This document shows positions 22,727 to 34,318 of a DNA stretch of 64,000 bases, piece by piece (the first letter of the stretch is position 1; each line of letters starts with the position of its first letter). Source of the DNA: Enoplolaimus lenunculus (Eukaryota > Nematoda > Enoplea > Enoplida > Thoracostomopsidae); NCBI GenBank assembly GCA_030248215.1, contig JASANG010001449.1:96331-160330 (forward strand), read 5' to 3'. The notes under the pieces were generated by a model. It was not told the DNA's origin. It worked only from the letters and a program-made list of their open reading frames with translations, and made no database searches. Made by a program: the position numbers and the translations under genes.

Positions 22727-22990
22727 GCTGCAGCCTTCAGGTCAAATATACAACCGGCCAAACAACACTGCCAAGCTATGCAACTGCATCAAGGGTTTTC
22801 CTGCGCTCAAGTAATAACCTAATCGCTCATACTGATTCAGAAGAAATGTTTGCGTTCAGGTCAATCAAAACAAAAACATCAACAAAACACATTTAATTTA
22901 AGTTATTTGCACTAAACTGCAATACATTCAACAATGGAAGGGAGCGAATAAAAGTACTTCCGAAACGGTAAAAAAATCCTTCAAATCTCT

Positions 22991-23180
22991 GACCAATGAA
23001 AATAACAGGGGCGGAATATAAGCATATTCCTAAGCCTAAGCCTAAGCCTAATCCTAAGCGTAAGAATGAGCATATTCCTTAAGCTTAAGCGTAAGCCAAG
23101 CCAAAAATTTAGCCTACAGCTTAAGCTTACTCTTTTCTAGTCTCGTAAAAAACGTTCCGCCCCTGATCTTTACAGAGGCC
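22991..23180 (+). mobile_element. Family A MITE
   Basis: It runs from GACCAATGAAAATAACAGGG to CTGATCTTTACAGAGGCC. The core has four CCTAAG units followed by AAGCGTAAG phrases. Confidence 0.8.
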
Positions 23181-23231
23181 GAATCGTTCATTCAATATTG
23201 CAAGAAGCTTAAGATTTGAATTTTCCAACTA

Positions 23232-23365
23232 CACTGCAAAAAATGGTGCGTCAAATTGTCTCTTTCCGAAATAGGATTTTCTGGACTACACAAGCTGAGT
23301 GAAATTCGACTCCGCCAGAGTCATATTCAGAAAGAGTCAATTTGACTCACCACTTTTTGCAGTGT
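23232..23365. mobile_element. TA-flanked hairpin MITE (family G)
   Basis: CACTGCAAAAAATGGTG is mirrored by CACCACTTTTTGCAGTG, and TA lies on both sides. The interior GAGTCAA/TTGACTC arms make most of the element a hairpin. Confidence 0.85.
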
Positions 23366-23990
23366 AAGTACGGTTGTTGTAACTTTACCCAAGGCAGGTT
23401 TGTTTCATTTGAACTCATTCAAGTTTAGCCGTTTAGTTAAATTTTCAATCTGTAAACGCTGAGAATTTGAATCCAAAAAGACTAAGGCTTTGTAGATGAA
23501 ACACGTGAGCATACCGTTCAAATCTTTGGCCAAATGTTTTAAGACAAAGTTTTCATCCAGGTTAGAACAATACAATTCAATTAAAGAAACATTATATAAC
23601 TCAATCAAAATACATAATACAGCATTTGCATATATATCAATGTGAACATTAATTTCTTATCTAATGAAATAATACCTTACTTTTTTATTGTTTTTAAAAT
23701 TCTTTATTATTTCACTGTATATAATAGGATCAGTTTGCCTTTTAGGCAGTGTTGCATTATATGAGTATTTTAATGTCGTCCGGCCTTGTGCAACAACATC
23801 GGCCATTATGGGGCATAGTATAGAAATTGCCGCACGGCGCCGCTCTGCGCTACGCTTACATATACACCTCTATTAGGTTAATTGGAAATCGCGCAAAATA
23901 GTACACTTTCATGTATTCAAAATTACTGAGCCCGTAGTTCGTTGTAAGCTTTAGATTGTGAATAAAATTAGAAATCAGGTAAGAAGAACA
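23366..23990. other. No gene or element seen
   Basis: Unassigned AT-rich sequence, apart from a locally GC-rich patch at 23780-23860 with no supported frame. Confidence 0.4.
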
Positions 23991-24201
23991 GGCCCATGTA
24001 ACGATCAGGGGCGAAGAGCGTTTTTGTGTGGGACTAGAATAGAGTAAGCTTAAGCTTTAAACTAATTTTTGTTGCTTGGCTTAGGCTTGGGCTTAGGAAT
24101 ATGGTCAGTCTTACGCTTAGGTTTACGCTTAGGCTAGGCAAAGGCTTAGGAATATGCTTACAATACTGCTAGCTCCGCCGCCCATGTTCTTTACATTGGC
24201 C
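23991..24201 (-). mobile_element. Family A MITE
   Basis: GGCCCATGTAACGATCAGGG to TGTTCTTTACATTGGCC, with GGCTTAGGCTTGGGCTTAGG and further GCTTAGG units inside. Confidence 0.85.
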
Positions 24202-24879
24202 AAAAACGTATAGTATCTTGCGTCGGGGTAGGAGAAAGATATACAGATTTTTAATACCGAATATAGCGAAAAATCACAACTGTATTCTGGGTCAAAAACG
24301 AACAACCTCATAAATTTGTTGTTTTGCAAACCAAATCAACTCAAAATTCCTGCTAAACCACGCATACATAGAACACGTGCCGCGAACACAATTAAGCCTC
24401 AGTTTCAAGAGTTTGCTTGTTAACCAGTGGCGTTGGAGTCGGGCCGACTGTCTTCATTTTTGCGATAAAAATATATTGGACGTAATAGCCAAAATACAGA
24501 AAGGTTAAGTTTATAATAAATAGCAAAATATACGCTACCCTACAAATCTCTAAAATTGCATTTGGTTTCTCGTTCGCTTCGATCACGAGGTTTTTTCTAA
24601 CATTACAATTTGTGCCCTCCTCGTATGTTGTAGCCCTATTTTTGAATCAACTGTTATGACATTGTTGTAAACCTATTGGCGAATTAATTTTAAACTAGGC
24701 GTAGGTTCACGCTTAATTTTAATTCATATCGGGACTTGTTATATGCATAGGCCAAAAATATTATATATATGCAAGTGAGCATTCAATAAAAACATAATTT
24801 CAAATAAATATTTTTGCCGAAACCCAACTATACATTGACCCGAGACCCTTCATAGCGGGAGGACAGGTTCTTTGATCTT
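24202..24879. other. Flank downstream of ZC2HC1-like paralogue 2
   Basis: A short patch at about 24545-24590 (AAAATTGCATTTGGTTTCTC) recalls family M. Otherwise nothing is recognised. Confidence 0.4.
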
Positions 24880-26188
24880 TTACCGACGTCTTGACGTTCG
24901 ACTTTTTTTGCTATGTTTATTTGATGATTTCCGATCGTGACGATCACGGGAGTGTCCACTGCTTCTACGTTCACCTGAGCTGCTTCGTTTTGACGATCCT
25001 GAAATGAACCTCTTTTCTCGCATAGAGAATAATGTGAGCAACTTATGTCAAAAACTGTGTACCTTAATTTAATAATAAGCGCTATGAAACTACTGAAATA
25101 TGTCCGAAAGAGATATTTTAGGTATCGGTTATAAAGTAAAAAAATAAACAAGGTTGGTTTTTTTCTAAAAAGGTTCTTTCTTTAAATATAACTCATTTGA
25201 TTTGAATGCATCGGTGACAAATTCGCTACAAAAGTTCGTTTTGAAATCGAATTTTTTTGAGCAAATTTATCACCGATACGTTGAAAAACAACAAGTGAGT
25301 TCAATGGTTGAAAATTCAAGCAAATTTCAAACAACTCACTATTCCTTGATTTTGTGCCGTGTGCCTTGGCCGCCCGCGGCCGATCAGGACTCGAATGTGG
25401 GCTGTTGTATCGGTCGTTACGAGGCGGTCCATCGGCATAGTCTGAATCACGCCGTTTGGCGGCGCGGCCAGCTTGCGCACCCTCGCGTATTTGACGACTT
25501 TTTTCTTTCCAGTGTGTTTTCGGCGGCGAATAATGTCCGTGATGCTTGACGTAATCTCGTTGACGGTTCCGAATCGCAGAAATTGGAATATCGCTGTCGT
25601 TTGCTCGCTGCCGTCCACTATCGAATACCTGTTTGAAAAACACAAAACAAAATTGTTTCAAAATTGAAAAATTTGAAAATATTGAGTTGTATTTTAAATA
25701 TTTAAAATGTTTGCTTGAAATTTGAAATTTGAAACTCTTTTACAACTATACATAAAAGTTCTTGAAAAAGAGTCTAAGTAGTCTAATGGCATTTAAAGTT
25801 TTGTGCTAAAATTCCTGCAAATACTTTGTTGCGATTCGGATTGTGACCGAGTGTAATTCCTGGTTGTGAAGGCTTTCTATTAAAAATTCGTTTTAAATTC
25901 GCTCAAATATAAGCTTAAATATAACCATTTTCAGATGAACATTTTTTTTGTTGAGTTTGAACTTGAGTTCAATAAAAAGTACTCATTTCAAATACCGATT
26001 ACCTTTCGCGCTGCGCCACCAGTTTTCCGACAAATTTCTTCGTGTTTCTTCAATCGACTGACAACAAACCGCCGACCGCAACTACGGCAAACTTCCATCT
26101 CGCCGTCGTCGTACTCATCATAGTCTTTGTCGTAATCGATTAAACTCGCATACGGGCATTCTTTTTTCGATTTTCGACCAAAAACCAT
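24880..26188 (-). CDS. ZC2HC1-family zinc-finger protein with basic/serine-rich tail (paralogue 2)
   Basis: Three exons on the minus strand: 26188-26003, 25628-25340 and 24998-24880, giving 197 residues. Exon 1 ends CGAAAG/GTAATC (phase 0). Exon 2 begins after AAACAG with VFDSGRQRANDSDIP and ends AATA/GTGAGT (phase 1). Exon 3 follows TTTCAG and stops at TAA after SRTSRRR. The C2HC finger is at residues 34-53 (C34, C37, H49, C53; CRSCGRRF...RLKKHEEIC). The N-terminus is acidic and tyrosine-rich (residues 18-30). The ARK-VFDSGRQRA junction mirrors the KKRKTFDSSRQRA segment of animal ZC2HC1 proteins. Both intron phases, the single finger and the RRR ending agree with 16698-19379, so the two genes are tandem duplicates about 5.5 kb apart. 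Introns are short (374 and 341 bp) and free of transposons. The C-terminal half is probably disordered. Cellular role unknown. Confidence 0.88.
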
Positions 26189-26734
26189 TTTTAATTTTTA
26201 AATTTTAATTTTTAAAAAATATGTTTTTTGAAGTATGATTTTAAGTTCGGGTACTTTGGAAAGGTGAAGAGGGTGGAATGAAAGGCAGTGCAAGATAAAC
26301 CCGTCGATTATATATATATAGTATGTCGATAATTCGTTTATTTTTAAATACGTAAGGAGTCTAAAATTTTGAACATTTGACAAACGTTTAGTTGTCCGTT
26401 TAGGAGCTGAACTAAATCGAAGATATTGGCATTTGCTTTGGCATAGACTTAGGCTTAGGTTTGTAAATTCGTGTTGAAAAAATGGAATTTCTGTCTTGAT
26501 CAAAATAATGGATTAATGTTTATATTTAGCTTCTATTGTTGTTATAATCTTACGGGAGGTCTTAAAGCTTGGATCCACCGTTGGTTCGAACCCCCAGCGA
26601 AGATAAAATTGCTAGGGCTTGTTCGTAATTATTGCGTTAATGTTAAAATAGTCGAAGTGTTTTACAAAACAACTGCAGATGGAAGTGAAAGATTTTGCAC
26701 AAAATAAATTTTCGGTAGAATGGCTGGCTAATTA

Positions 26735-26911
26735 TAAATGTATAGAACATGACCCAAACAGTAGTGTAAGCAAATTCGTAAGCCAAAACCTAAGCGTAGA
26801 GCAAAAACCGGAGGCTAAGCCTAAGCCTGCGCAAAAAAATAGCCTAAAGCTTAAACTTACTCTATTGCAGTTCCGCGGAAAAACGGTTCCTCCCTGATCT
26901 TTAGATTGGCC
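26735..26911 (+). mobile_element. Family A MITE (diverged)
   Basis: ATGTATAGAACATGACCCAAACAG at the left corresponds to the family A head, and CTGATCTTTAGATTGGCC closes the right. The core is worn (CTAAGCCTAAGCC). A 72-residue frame here is spurious. Confidence 0.75.
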
Positions 26912-27401
26912 GAATAGCTAAACAAATGTTTTTAAAGGTCATTTGCAACTGTAAAGCTAAAGGTGGAAATTGAATGCTGCCCACTCTCAGCTCCCTTAAC
27001 TTTACTAGATGGTCGCCTTTAAAACCAGGACTAGAGGTCTCCCATGTCCAGAGTGGGTCCATCCTGCGTCGACATCCTTGGAGGTAACCGCGAAGTCCAT
27101 AAGGTCCAGTGTGTATGCAGTAAGAAAAACTCTTCGGCTACTTTAACCTTATCGTAATGACTGCATGCAAACCTGAACCAATTTACCATCCGAGCGAGTT
27201 CATAGCGGGTCTATTAGCAGGAGCCGTATCCTGAGTTAAGGTCCGCAACATAGGTCAAAACCAAACAGTTGCAATAAATTAGGTACTAAATTTGTGTTTG
27301 GGTTCTTGCTCATTTCCGTCGCCATCATTGTTCTTTATTTAATCGGCTTCGCCTATTCGGCGTTTTTGGATCCGCCACTGGTTCGCAACTGTAAACAAAA
27401 C
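26912..27401. other. No gene seen
   Basis: Less AT-rich unassigned sequence with no supported splice or coding structure. Confidence 0.4.
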
Positions 27402-27644
27402 GACCCATGTTACTATAAGGGGCGTCCAGATTACTGGTTGGTCTATAAAAGACTAAGTTTACATTCTAGATTTCACTTTTTGCTTAGGCTTAGGCTTACG
27501 CTTAGGCTTAGCCTTAGGAACACATTTTTGCTACGCTTAGGCTTAGCCTTAGGCTTAGGAACACATTTTTGCTACGCTTAGGCTTAGGCTTACGCTTAGG
27601 AATACGCTTAGTAAACTGTTACGCTCCTTAAAGTAACATTGGCT
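27402..27644 (+). mobile_element. Family B MITE with perfect 8-bp target duplication
   Basis: GACCCATGTTACTATAAGGG to CCTTAAAGTAACATTGGC. AACAAAAC stands on both sides (27394-27401 and 27645-27652) without mismatch. The core has more than a dozen GCTTAGG units and two GAACACATTTTTGCTACG spacers. Confidence 0.93.
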
Positions 27645-28234
27645 AACAAAACTATGGATTGGCTCGGCCTTCAATGAAAATCGCCCTGAAATGTTTTAGT
27701 CCCACTTCCAAGGCATGTGAAATCACCATTGACCTGTTCTGAAATGATTTTAGCTTCCCTGCGACGTTGATATGGCTGTGTGGACCGGCTTCGTGGGTAC
27801 GCAACTCAAACACGTTTTTGGCCCGATATGTTGCCTTGTAAAACCTATGATTAATAGATACCGGGGAAAAATGGTAGTTAACATTTGAAAGCAAATGCTT
27901 TTGAATGAAAATATGGCCCAGGTTGCCGTTAGATACCAATGCCTGAAAATTTGGCAATTGCTAGTTTGTGTGCTTTCGTGTATTCTATTTGGTTTAGTTG
28001 TGGTACCAACAAAAAACATTTCAATAAAGCGTGACTCAGTGATGAAAAAATAGTAGAAAATCATAAACACAACCAGCTTTGTAAGAATCGTACCCACTTG
28101 CAAATATAATGACACACTTTAAGGTGCTACGACTTTTTAAAGGACTGTGGTTAGCTTAAGGAGGCTAGGAACAGGATTAGGTAAACGCAGCAAATATATA
28201 TTTATATTGTACTCTGGGATCGAAAGGTGGATGT

Positions 28235-28750
28235 CCGTCGGTTCTTCCGTCTGTCCGTCTGTCCTTCCGAAAAGAATCTCAGGAACAGCTTAATCGAATT
28301 TGATAAACTTTTTTTGTTTGAAAGCCAATATTAGCTATAGGCTAATTTGCTAATTATTTAAGCCTAAAATAAGACTTTCTGCGGTATTTAACTAATTATT
28401 AGTCTAATAGATAATTTGCATACTAGCATAATTTATAAGCCTAAATTAGGACTTTTTACAACATTTCACTAATTCTTAGGGTCTAAAGGGTTTTTGGGTG
28501 CGACAAACTTGAACAAAAATTGTTTACAAAACTTCAAAACCAATAACTGAATAGTTAGCTATTATCTAATTTGCATATTAGCATAATTGATAAGACAAAA
28601 TTAAGACTTTTTAAATTATTTCAATAATTATTATGGTTACTGAGGGTTTTTGGGTGCGAGGAATATGAATAAATTGTTTACAAACCTCCAAAACCGATAA
28701 ATGGATACCTAGTTACAGGTAATAACTAAATTTGCATATTACATTAATTG
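28235..28750 (+). repeat. Tandemly structured repeat element (family L)
   Basis: It opens with GTCCGTCTGTCCGTCTGTCC and AAGAATCTCAGGAACAGC, then about three diverged units of roughly 160 bp, each with TAATTTGCATA, GGGTTTTTGGGTGCGA and CCAAAACCGATAA. The same parts, inverted, make up 45450-46330. Confidence 0.7.
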
Positions 28751-28769
28751 GTTATGAGTGGTTGATGTT

Positions 28770-29370
28770 CGATTACCTAAGTTGCCGACTTAAGTAAGTA
28801 CTTAAATTTTCGGCCACAACCATAAAACACGAAATATCGGCCATTGCCATTATAAGGAACTAATAGTTTTGATTTATGTTAAGGAGACATTATTAGTGTA
28901 CAATTTTAATTAGACAAAGGCTAGGACCAAAAGGCTAGTTTGCCTGAGTGGTTAATTTGTAGTATATCAAATTTACTCAGCGACTTAAGTATTTACTTAA
29001 CTTGACCCCTTCTCACATTGAGTTGCCTGTAGGCAACTCAGCGCAGTGTATATACGTTAAATAGTATATATCGCACCGTGTTTAACAATTGCAACACGTA
29101 TACATAGTACTAAATCATCACAAGACGTGAGAGCCCCCTCGGGCTCGAGCGTCAATCTCCAATAGCTGAGTGGAGATGGTATACGCCTCCCGCTCCAGTC
29201 ACTGGAGTTCGAATCCTAGCATAAAAGTAGGTCTCAGGGGAAATAGAAAATATTCATGGGAGAAAGGGTTAAGTACACTTTTAAACACGGCAAAATAGTT
29301 AAGCAATTGCTTAGCCCGTACTGAAGTACTAAGTCGTATTTAAGTAGCGTTTCGGAAACCCAGCCATTGT
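28770..29370. mobile_element. Family I element carrying a nested family J insertion
   Basis: CCGACTTAAGTAAGTACTTAA at the left and AAGTAGCGTTTCGGAAACCCAGCC at the right resemble 16013-16410. A complete family J copy (29002-29272) interrupts it. Confidence 0.5.
29002..29272 (+). mobile_element. piggyBac-like MITE with tRNA-type boxes (family J)
   Basis: The left end is TTGACCCCTTCTCACATTG (worn TTAA) and the right end is GGGAGAAAGGGTTAA. It is nearly identical to 21217-21487 over its length, with box B GTTCGAATCC intact and box A altered (TAGCTGAGTGG). Similarity between the copies suggests recent spread. Confidence 0.85.
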
Positions 29371-29663
29371 ATATTATACATATTATATACTCGTACTGAG
29401 GAATGCAGTTAAGCGATTATGTTTTGAATGAGTCTCGCACAGTCTCTCGCTGCATAAGCAAAATCCTGAGTCTCAACTTGTTAAGCACAAATACTAATCC
29501 TTAGCTTAAGCCTAAGCGAAAACCTAAGATTGGGACATTATCCGAAACTTGATCCTTAACATGGATGCGGTATCGAAAGCTGGTTATATTAAATTGTCAA
29601 TTGTGCATAAACTGAGAAACTTCAAATAGAGTAAAATCTAAGACAGGCTACTCATTCAAAAGC

Positions 29664-29851
29664 TGTTCCATGTAAAGATCAGAGGCGAAACGTTTTTGTG
29701 CAGGACTGCAATAGAGCAAACTTAAGCTTTAGACATAGTTTCTGCCTACGCTTAGGCTCAGGCTTAGGCTGAGGTGTAAGCTTATTCTTACGCTTATGCT
29801 TTAGACTTATAGGAATATGCGCTGTTACAGCCCTTTTCTGCACATTGGTCC
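29664..29851 (-). mobile_element. Family A MITE
   Basis: GTTCCATGTAAAGATCAGAGG to CTTTTCTGCACATTGGTCC, with GCTTAGGCTCAGGCTTAGGC and related units in the core. Confidence 0.8.
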
Positions 29852-29977
29852 AAAAGGCCAGCAGAAGCCGCGCAGTATTCAGGTACAATATTCTCAAATG
29901 TTTATAGCAACTATCACAATAGTGTTTGCAATAAGTTTTCAAACAAGTAGACTATGCGGCGTTCACATTAAAAAATT

Positions 29978-30960
29978 TGGCCTGGCCACAAAATGTGTCC
30001 CATCCCAGGAGTGGTCGTTGATCCTACCTCAACATATATTTTCCGTTGACCTTTACCTCAATGAGTGGTCTGTTTCACTCGTTGATGTAGGGTCAACACT
30101 TTTTCACAACCCCTGACACGCGTTGACCCCAAGCGCTGAACGCAAAACAAAACGCAAAATACAGAACGCAAAATTTCTGAATATTTTGTCAACTTATAGA
30201 CAATATGGGTGTGTATCTAAATTTTTGATTAAACTAGGCGTTTAAAATCGGATGAAAATTTGCCAATTTCTCAAATAATCATTTTAAATTTTAATGACAT
30301 GAATTTTGAATTTAATGACATGATAAAATGCGAGAGTAAGTTTCTTAGTTTCAATGGAAACCGTGTTAGAGATTCTTACATCCCAAATTGACATGAAATA
30401 TTAAAGGCACGTATAAATTTTTGGGGGTTTATATCAAACTTTTCATGTATTTTTGCATTATGCATCTCATGACCTTCACTGGTCCTTTTTACATCCAAAT
30501 CAAATAGATTTATAGTTAACTAGTACTGGAGTTTTTTTGCAGTAAAAACAATGTTGGTGATTACTATTTCATTGCTCCAATGGTTTCCGTAAACAAATGT
30601 TCGTAAGTGTGTGTTACTGTATGGAACAGCGCCGTATAGTAATATTCCTAAGCTTAAGCGAAAGAATATATAAGCTTATAGTCTAATGAAAATTTGTTTT
30701 ATTTGGCCACAAAATTGAGTATGCTTTAACCCTATACTAACGCACACTAAAGCTAAACGCAGCAATTTTATTAGTTTGTTATGTGTGCAACTAAATACTA
30801 ACACGCACCGCGTGTCAGGGGTTGTGAAAAAAGTGTTGACCCTACATCAACGAGTGGCACAAACCACTCGTTGAGGTAGGGTCAACGAAAAATTTTCGCT
30901 GAGGTAGGATCAACGACCACTCGTTAACCCTTAGATGGGACACAGTTTGTGGTTAGGCCA
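29978..30960. mobile_element. DNA transposon-like element with ~165-bp terminal inverted repeats (family N)
   Basis: TGGCCTGGCCACAAAATGTG at the left is mirrored by the reverse complement of TGGCCTAACCACAAACTGTG at the right. The arms continue through GTGGTCGTTGATCCTACCTC, GTAGGGTCAACACTTTTTTC and CAACCCCTGACACGCG. The roughly 660-bp interior has no transposase-like frame. A worn family A head lies near 30620-30660. No target duplication was recognised. Confidence 0.75.
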
Positions 30961-31178
30961 GGAGTTACGGAAGGTCACCTCGGCTCATAAGCAGTATCAA
31001 TCAAATTTAACAAACGCGCCAAATTTTTAAATGCAATATTAGTTGAATCGAAATTTACAGGACTTATCACCAATTATAGCTAATAGGTCTTACATACATT
31101 TGAGAATACCGGCTCTGATTTCAAAAGCATCTAATGTTAACTGGATGCAATCTGTTGCAACTATCAGTTAAGGGTTCT

Positions 31179-31340
31179 CAGGCCCGGAGCCAGCCAACCT
31201 TGCTAGGGGGACTAAAAATTTTATAGGAGGTACATTTAAAGGTTTCCAGTGACTTACAAGCAAGGTTGAAAATCTTCTAAGAGGGGCCAGAATTTTTCCA
31301 GGAGGGGCTGATCCCCCTGGCACCCCTTGGCTACGGGCCC
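31179..31340 (-). mobile_element. hAT-like MITE (family C)
   Basis: CAGGCCCGGAGCCAGCC to CCTTGGCTACGGGCCC, with family C interior phrases in reverse order (CAGTGACTTACAAGCAAGGT). Flanks AGGGTTCT and AGAGTTCC agree at 6 of 8. Confidence 0.75.
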
Positions 31341-31414
31341 GAGAGTTCCTCTCAATTACCAACGAGTTCAAGACAGCACGAATGGTTGCGTTGAAATAAA
31401 ATATCAAGCGACGC

Positions 31415-31742
31415 CAGGGTGTAAATGGATAATAAAAATAACGGAAACGGAAAACAGATAAAAGTTTCAAAGATGTTTTATTTTTTCTGCCAACCAAATT
31501 GAGGTATGCAAATATTCACCTAGGTAGATACACCGAAAATTTTAAGATTTTGGATCGTAAATTTTTATTTTATTTTAAACAAATTGCAGCATATCTATAA
31601 TAAAAAATTGCGTGATATATACGTGATTTTAAAACTAATTTTTAAGCATAAAAATAAAAGAATTCCCGGTATTTCTATAATGAAAACGGACACAGATACC
31701 AATTTCTGACGGAAACGGAAACAGATATCTGGTTACACCCTG
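31415..31742. mobile_element. hAT-like MITE (family E, best copy)
   Basis: CAGGGTGTAAATGG at the left and CTGGTTACACCCTG at the right. Flanks share AGCGAC within an 8-bp window on both sides. The interior matches 470-1001 and 8929-9390. Confidence 0.8.
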
Positions 31743-33537
31743 AGCGACTGCATTTCAGCAAAAGTCAGGTTTATGTTTATTTTTACTAGAAGTTTGTTAG
31801 ATAGTAACTTGAAAGTATATTTTATTAGAACGCGTTTAATGATCAAATGTCACTCATTGCGTTTATACAAATAACATCGAGTATTAATTTTTACCGCACC
31901 AACAGCTAAAACCTTAGCCTAAACCTAAACCTCAGCGTAAAAGGATAATATTAATTCAACAAGTAAATGTCTTAATTAAATAAGAATGCACTGTGCTGTA
32001 TATGTAGAATACAAATATATGCAGTGAGTGTGTTTACACAAAATACGGAAAACATAACATTTAGAGTTTTTCAGCCCAACTCAGGACAAATCTTTATGAA
32101 ATATTTATTCATTATTTTAAATTTTTACTGTCAATAATAATTTACTTCAAAAGCCAGTATGATCACTTTCAAAACCAAAACTCACAAAAACATTTCCGCT
32201 TTTATCAATATTTTCCATCAGACAAATAAGCTTCCATATAAGCAAGTAGATAAAAAAAGACTGTCAAACCTTCGTTTTAACCTAACCTTATAAAACATAA
32301 CGAAAAAGTCTAAAGCTAAAACGAAGACAGCAAACTTTGTCAGAATATCCTAGCAAATACATCCTAGTGTATGTTCGAACGTTATTTACCAGCTAAATTA
32401 GTATATGCTTTGCTGCAGAATACGATGCTTGTTAGGTTTAGGCTCGGTCAGGCAGAGCCAGAAAAGGTAGGTACAGCAAGCACAATCAATTATCACTGGT
32501 AGGCAAGAGTGTTCCGGTCGCCATAGGAGACACAATACATGAGTTACCATTGCAGTTTGAGCAAATATTATTATATTTTGATGTTTTGTTATATAGAAAC
32601 AATATAATGTATTATGGTAAACAATAGAATCGAGAATAGTCTGATGTATGTTTTTGCGGGCCCGGTAACGCAATTGATTAATGAAGTGCAGCCTGCTAAG
32701 GAGGGACACGGATTGTATTTTATTCATTGCCACAAATCTGAACCTGAACCGGTACCAGGGATAAAACGACCAACGCACAAAACAAATTTTGGGGCAATCA
32801 TTAAAAACTTGCAAATTTCCACATGGCTGTTTCTGAAATTTTTTGTCTGCCCGAACAGTCTGCTATAGATAGTTACAGGCAGAGTGGTACTTTTGCCGAC
32901 CCGCGGGTGAACGCGGGTTTGGTAAACAATTTCAGTCACGTTTAAGTATACCCACGAGCAGAGATTTGTATCACGCGGATAAAAAATATTGACATTTTTT
33001 ACCTGCGCCAAAGTGTTAAGGGTTGAGGCGTACGGGACTATGGATGGCAGGTTTTGTACACATTTCTGTCACATTTAAAAATATTATCTAAGTTTAGGCT
33101 CAAACTTAAGCTTAGGCTTACGGTTTGGTAAAAGCGCAGGCCAAAGGTTTAGGTTTAATTTTAGCCAAAACACAAGCCCTTTCTGAAACATCACCAATTC
33201 TGTGGGCGGAAGCGTACATAAGCCCAAGAGTGATCTCAAATTCGCGAACGGAACTCAGCAAGGCAGGCCACCTCCCTTCAAAAGACCAATGCGGACTGCA
33301 GGTAAATATCCTTACTCATTTTACGCTTCCACCCTGGATATAGTTCAGACCAAAGCAGTCCTAATTTTGAAACGTATCTGTATTCTCGCTTGCTGTGTTC
33401 ATGAGTTTTCCTTTGCTATTCTACACCCGTTCCTACTGTTTGATTTTCCGCATGTATTTTAAATACGTATACTGTCAAACGAACACACTGCGCGCAAGGT
33501 ACATAGTTTTATTTTATTCGAGTAATTATGTGCTGCA
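31743..33537. other. Unassigned stretch without a supported gene
   Basis: Several frames of 80-140 codons cross 32400-33010 on both strands, but none shows a recognisable domain or splice-compatible neighbours. A worn TTAGGC patch lies near 33088-33125. Confidence 0.45.
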
Positions 33538-33738
33538 CACTGCAAAAAATGGTGAGTCAAATTGACTCTCTTCGAAATAGGCTTTTTCTGACTACAGAAA
33601 CTGAGTCAAAATTCTACTCCGCCAGAGTCAAATTGAGTCAAATTTGACTGAAGCGGAGGCGCATTTTGACTTATTTTGTGCAGTCAGGAAACGCCTATTT
33701 CGGAGAGAGTCAATGTGACTCAACATTTTTTGCAATGC
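33538..33738. mobile_element. Hairpin MITE (family G)
   Basis: CACTGCAAAAAATGGTGAG is mirrored by CTCAACATTTTTTGCAATG, and TTGACTCTCTTCGAAATAGG recurs inverted. Full-length hairpin potential. Confidence 0.82.
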
Positions 33739-34318
33739 AGAGCCTAGTAATAGCCTTAGGGTTGCGGTATTCTTTTCTGTGCCGCACGCCGCTGCGTTCC
33801 GTCGACAGCACCGCGCATCGCCGGTCACCGCTGCACGCCGCTATACAGTGCTAACAAAAATATAGGCAAAATCTATTTAATGGTGTGCGACAATTAATCT
33901 TTACCATGCCAGCCGACGCGCATCAGCGTCCGGCAGCGTACGACTACTGCAGCAGCGGAATCCTATTAAACACCACCACCGAGTGCTGTTTGTTTGTAAA
34001 ATTACAATAAGTTTGTTTATTATTTACAAAAATGTTTAAAAAGTTAACAGCTTTTGAGCATCGTTTCGGATGTCTTTTGTCATCAAAGCGGTTTTTGCTC
34101 AAACCGGCAAAGCATCGGATTTCGGTCCTGTGAACTTTTAATACGCAAAAAACTGCTTAACTTTACAAGTAGGTTAATTGTAACGTTGACCAAAACGGGT
34201 CAGTATTAAAATAGTACCTGTCAACAATTCCGGGTAGTATTGTACATAGGCATACTTGCTTTTGTCTTGGTCAAAGCAAAACCTGAAGTCAACGCTAACA
34301 AATGGATGTTACGCAATA

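Noticed and set aside
32398-33011. Overlapping frames of 95-138 codons on both strands
   Set aside because: No recognised domain, no splice-compatible neighbours, and the frames overlap antisense to each other.
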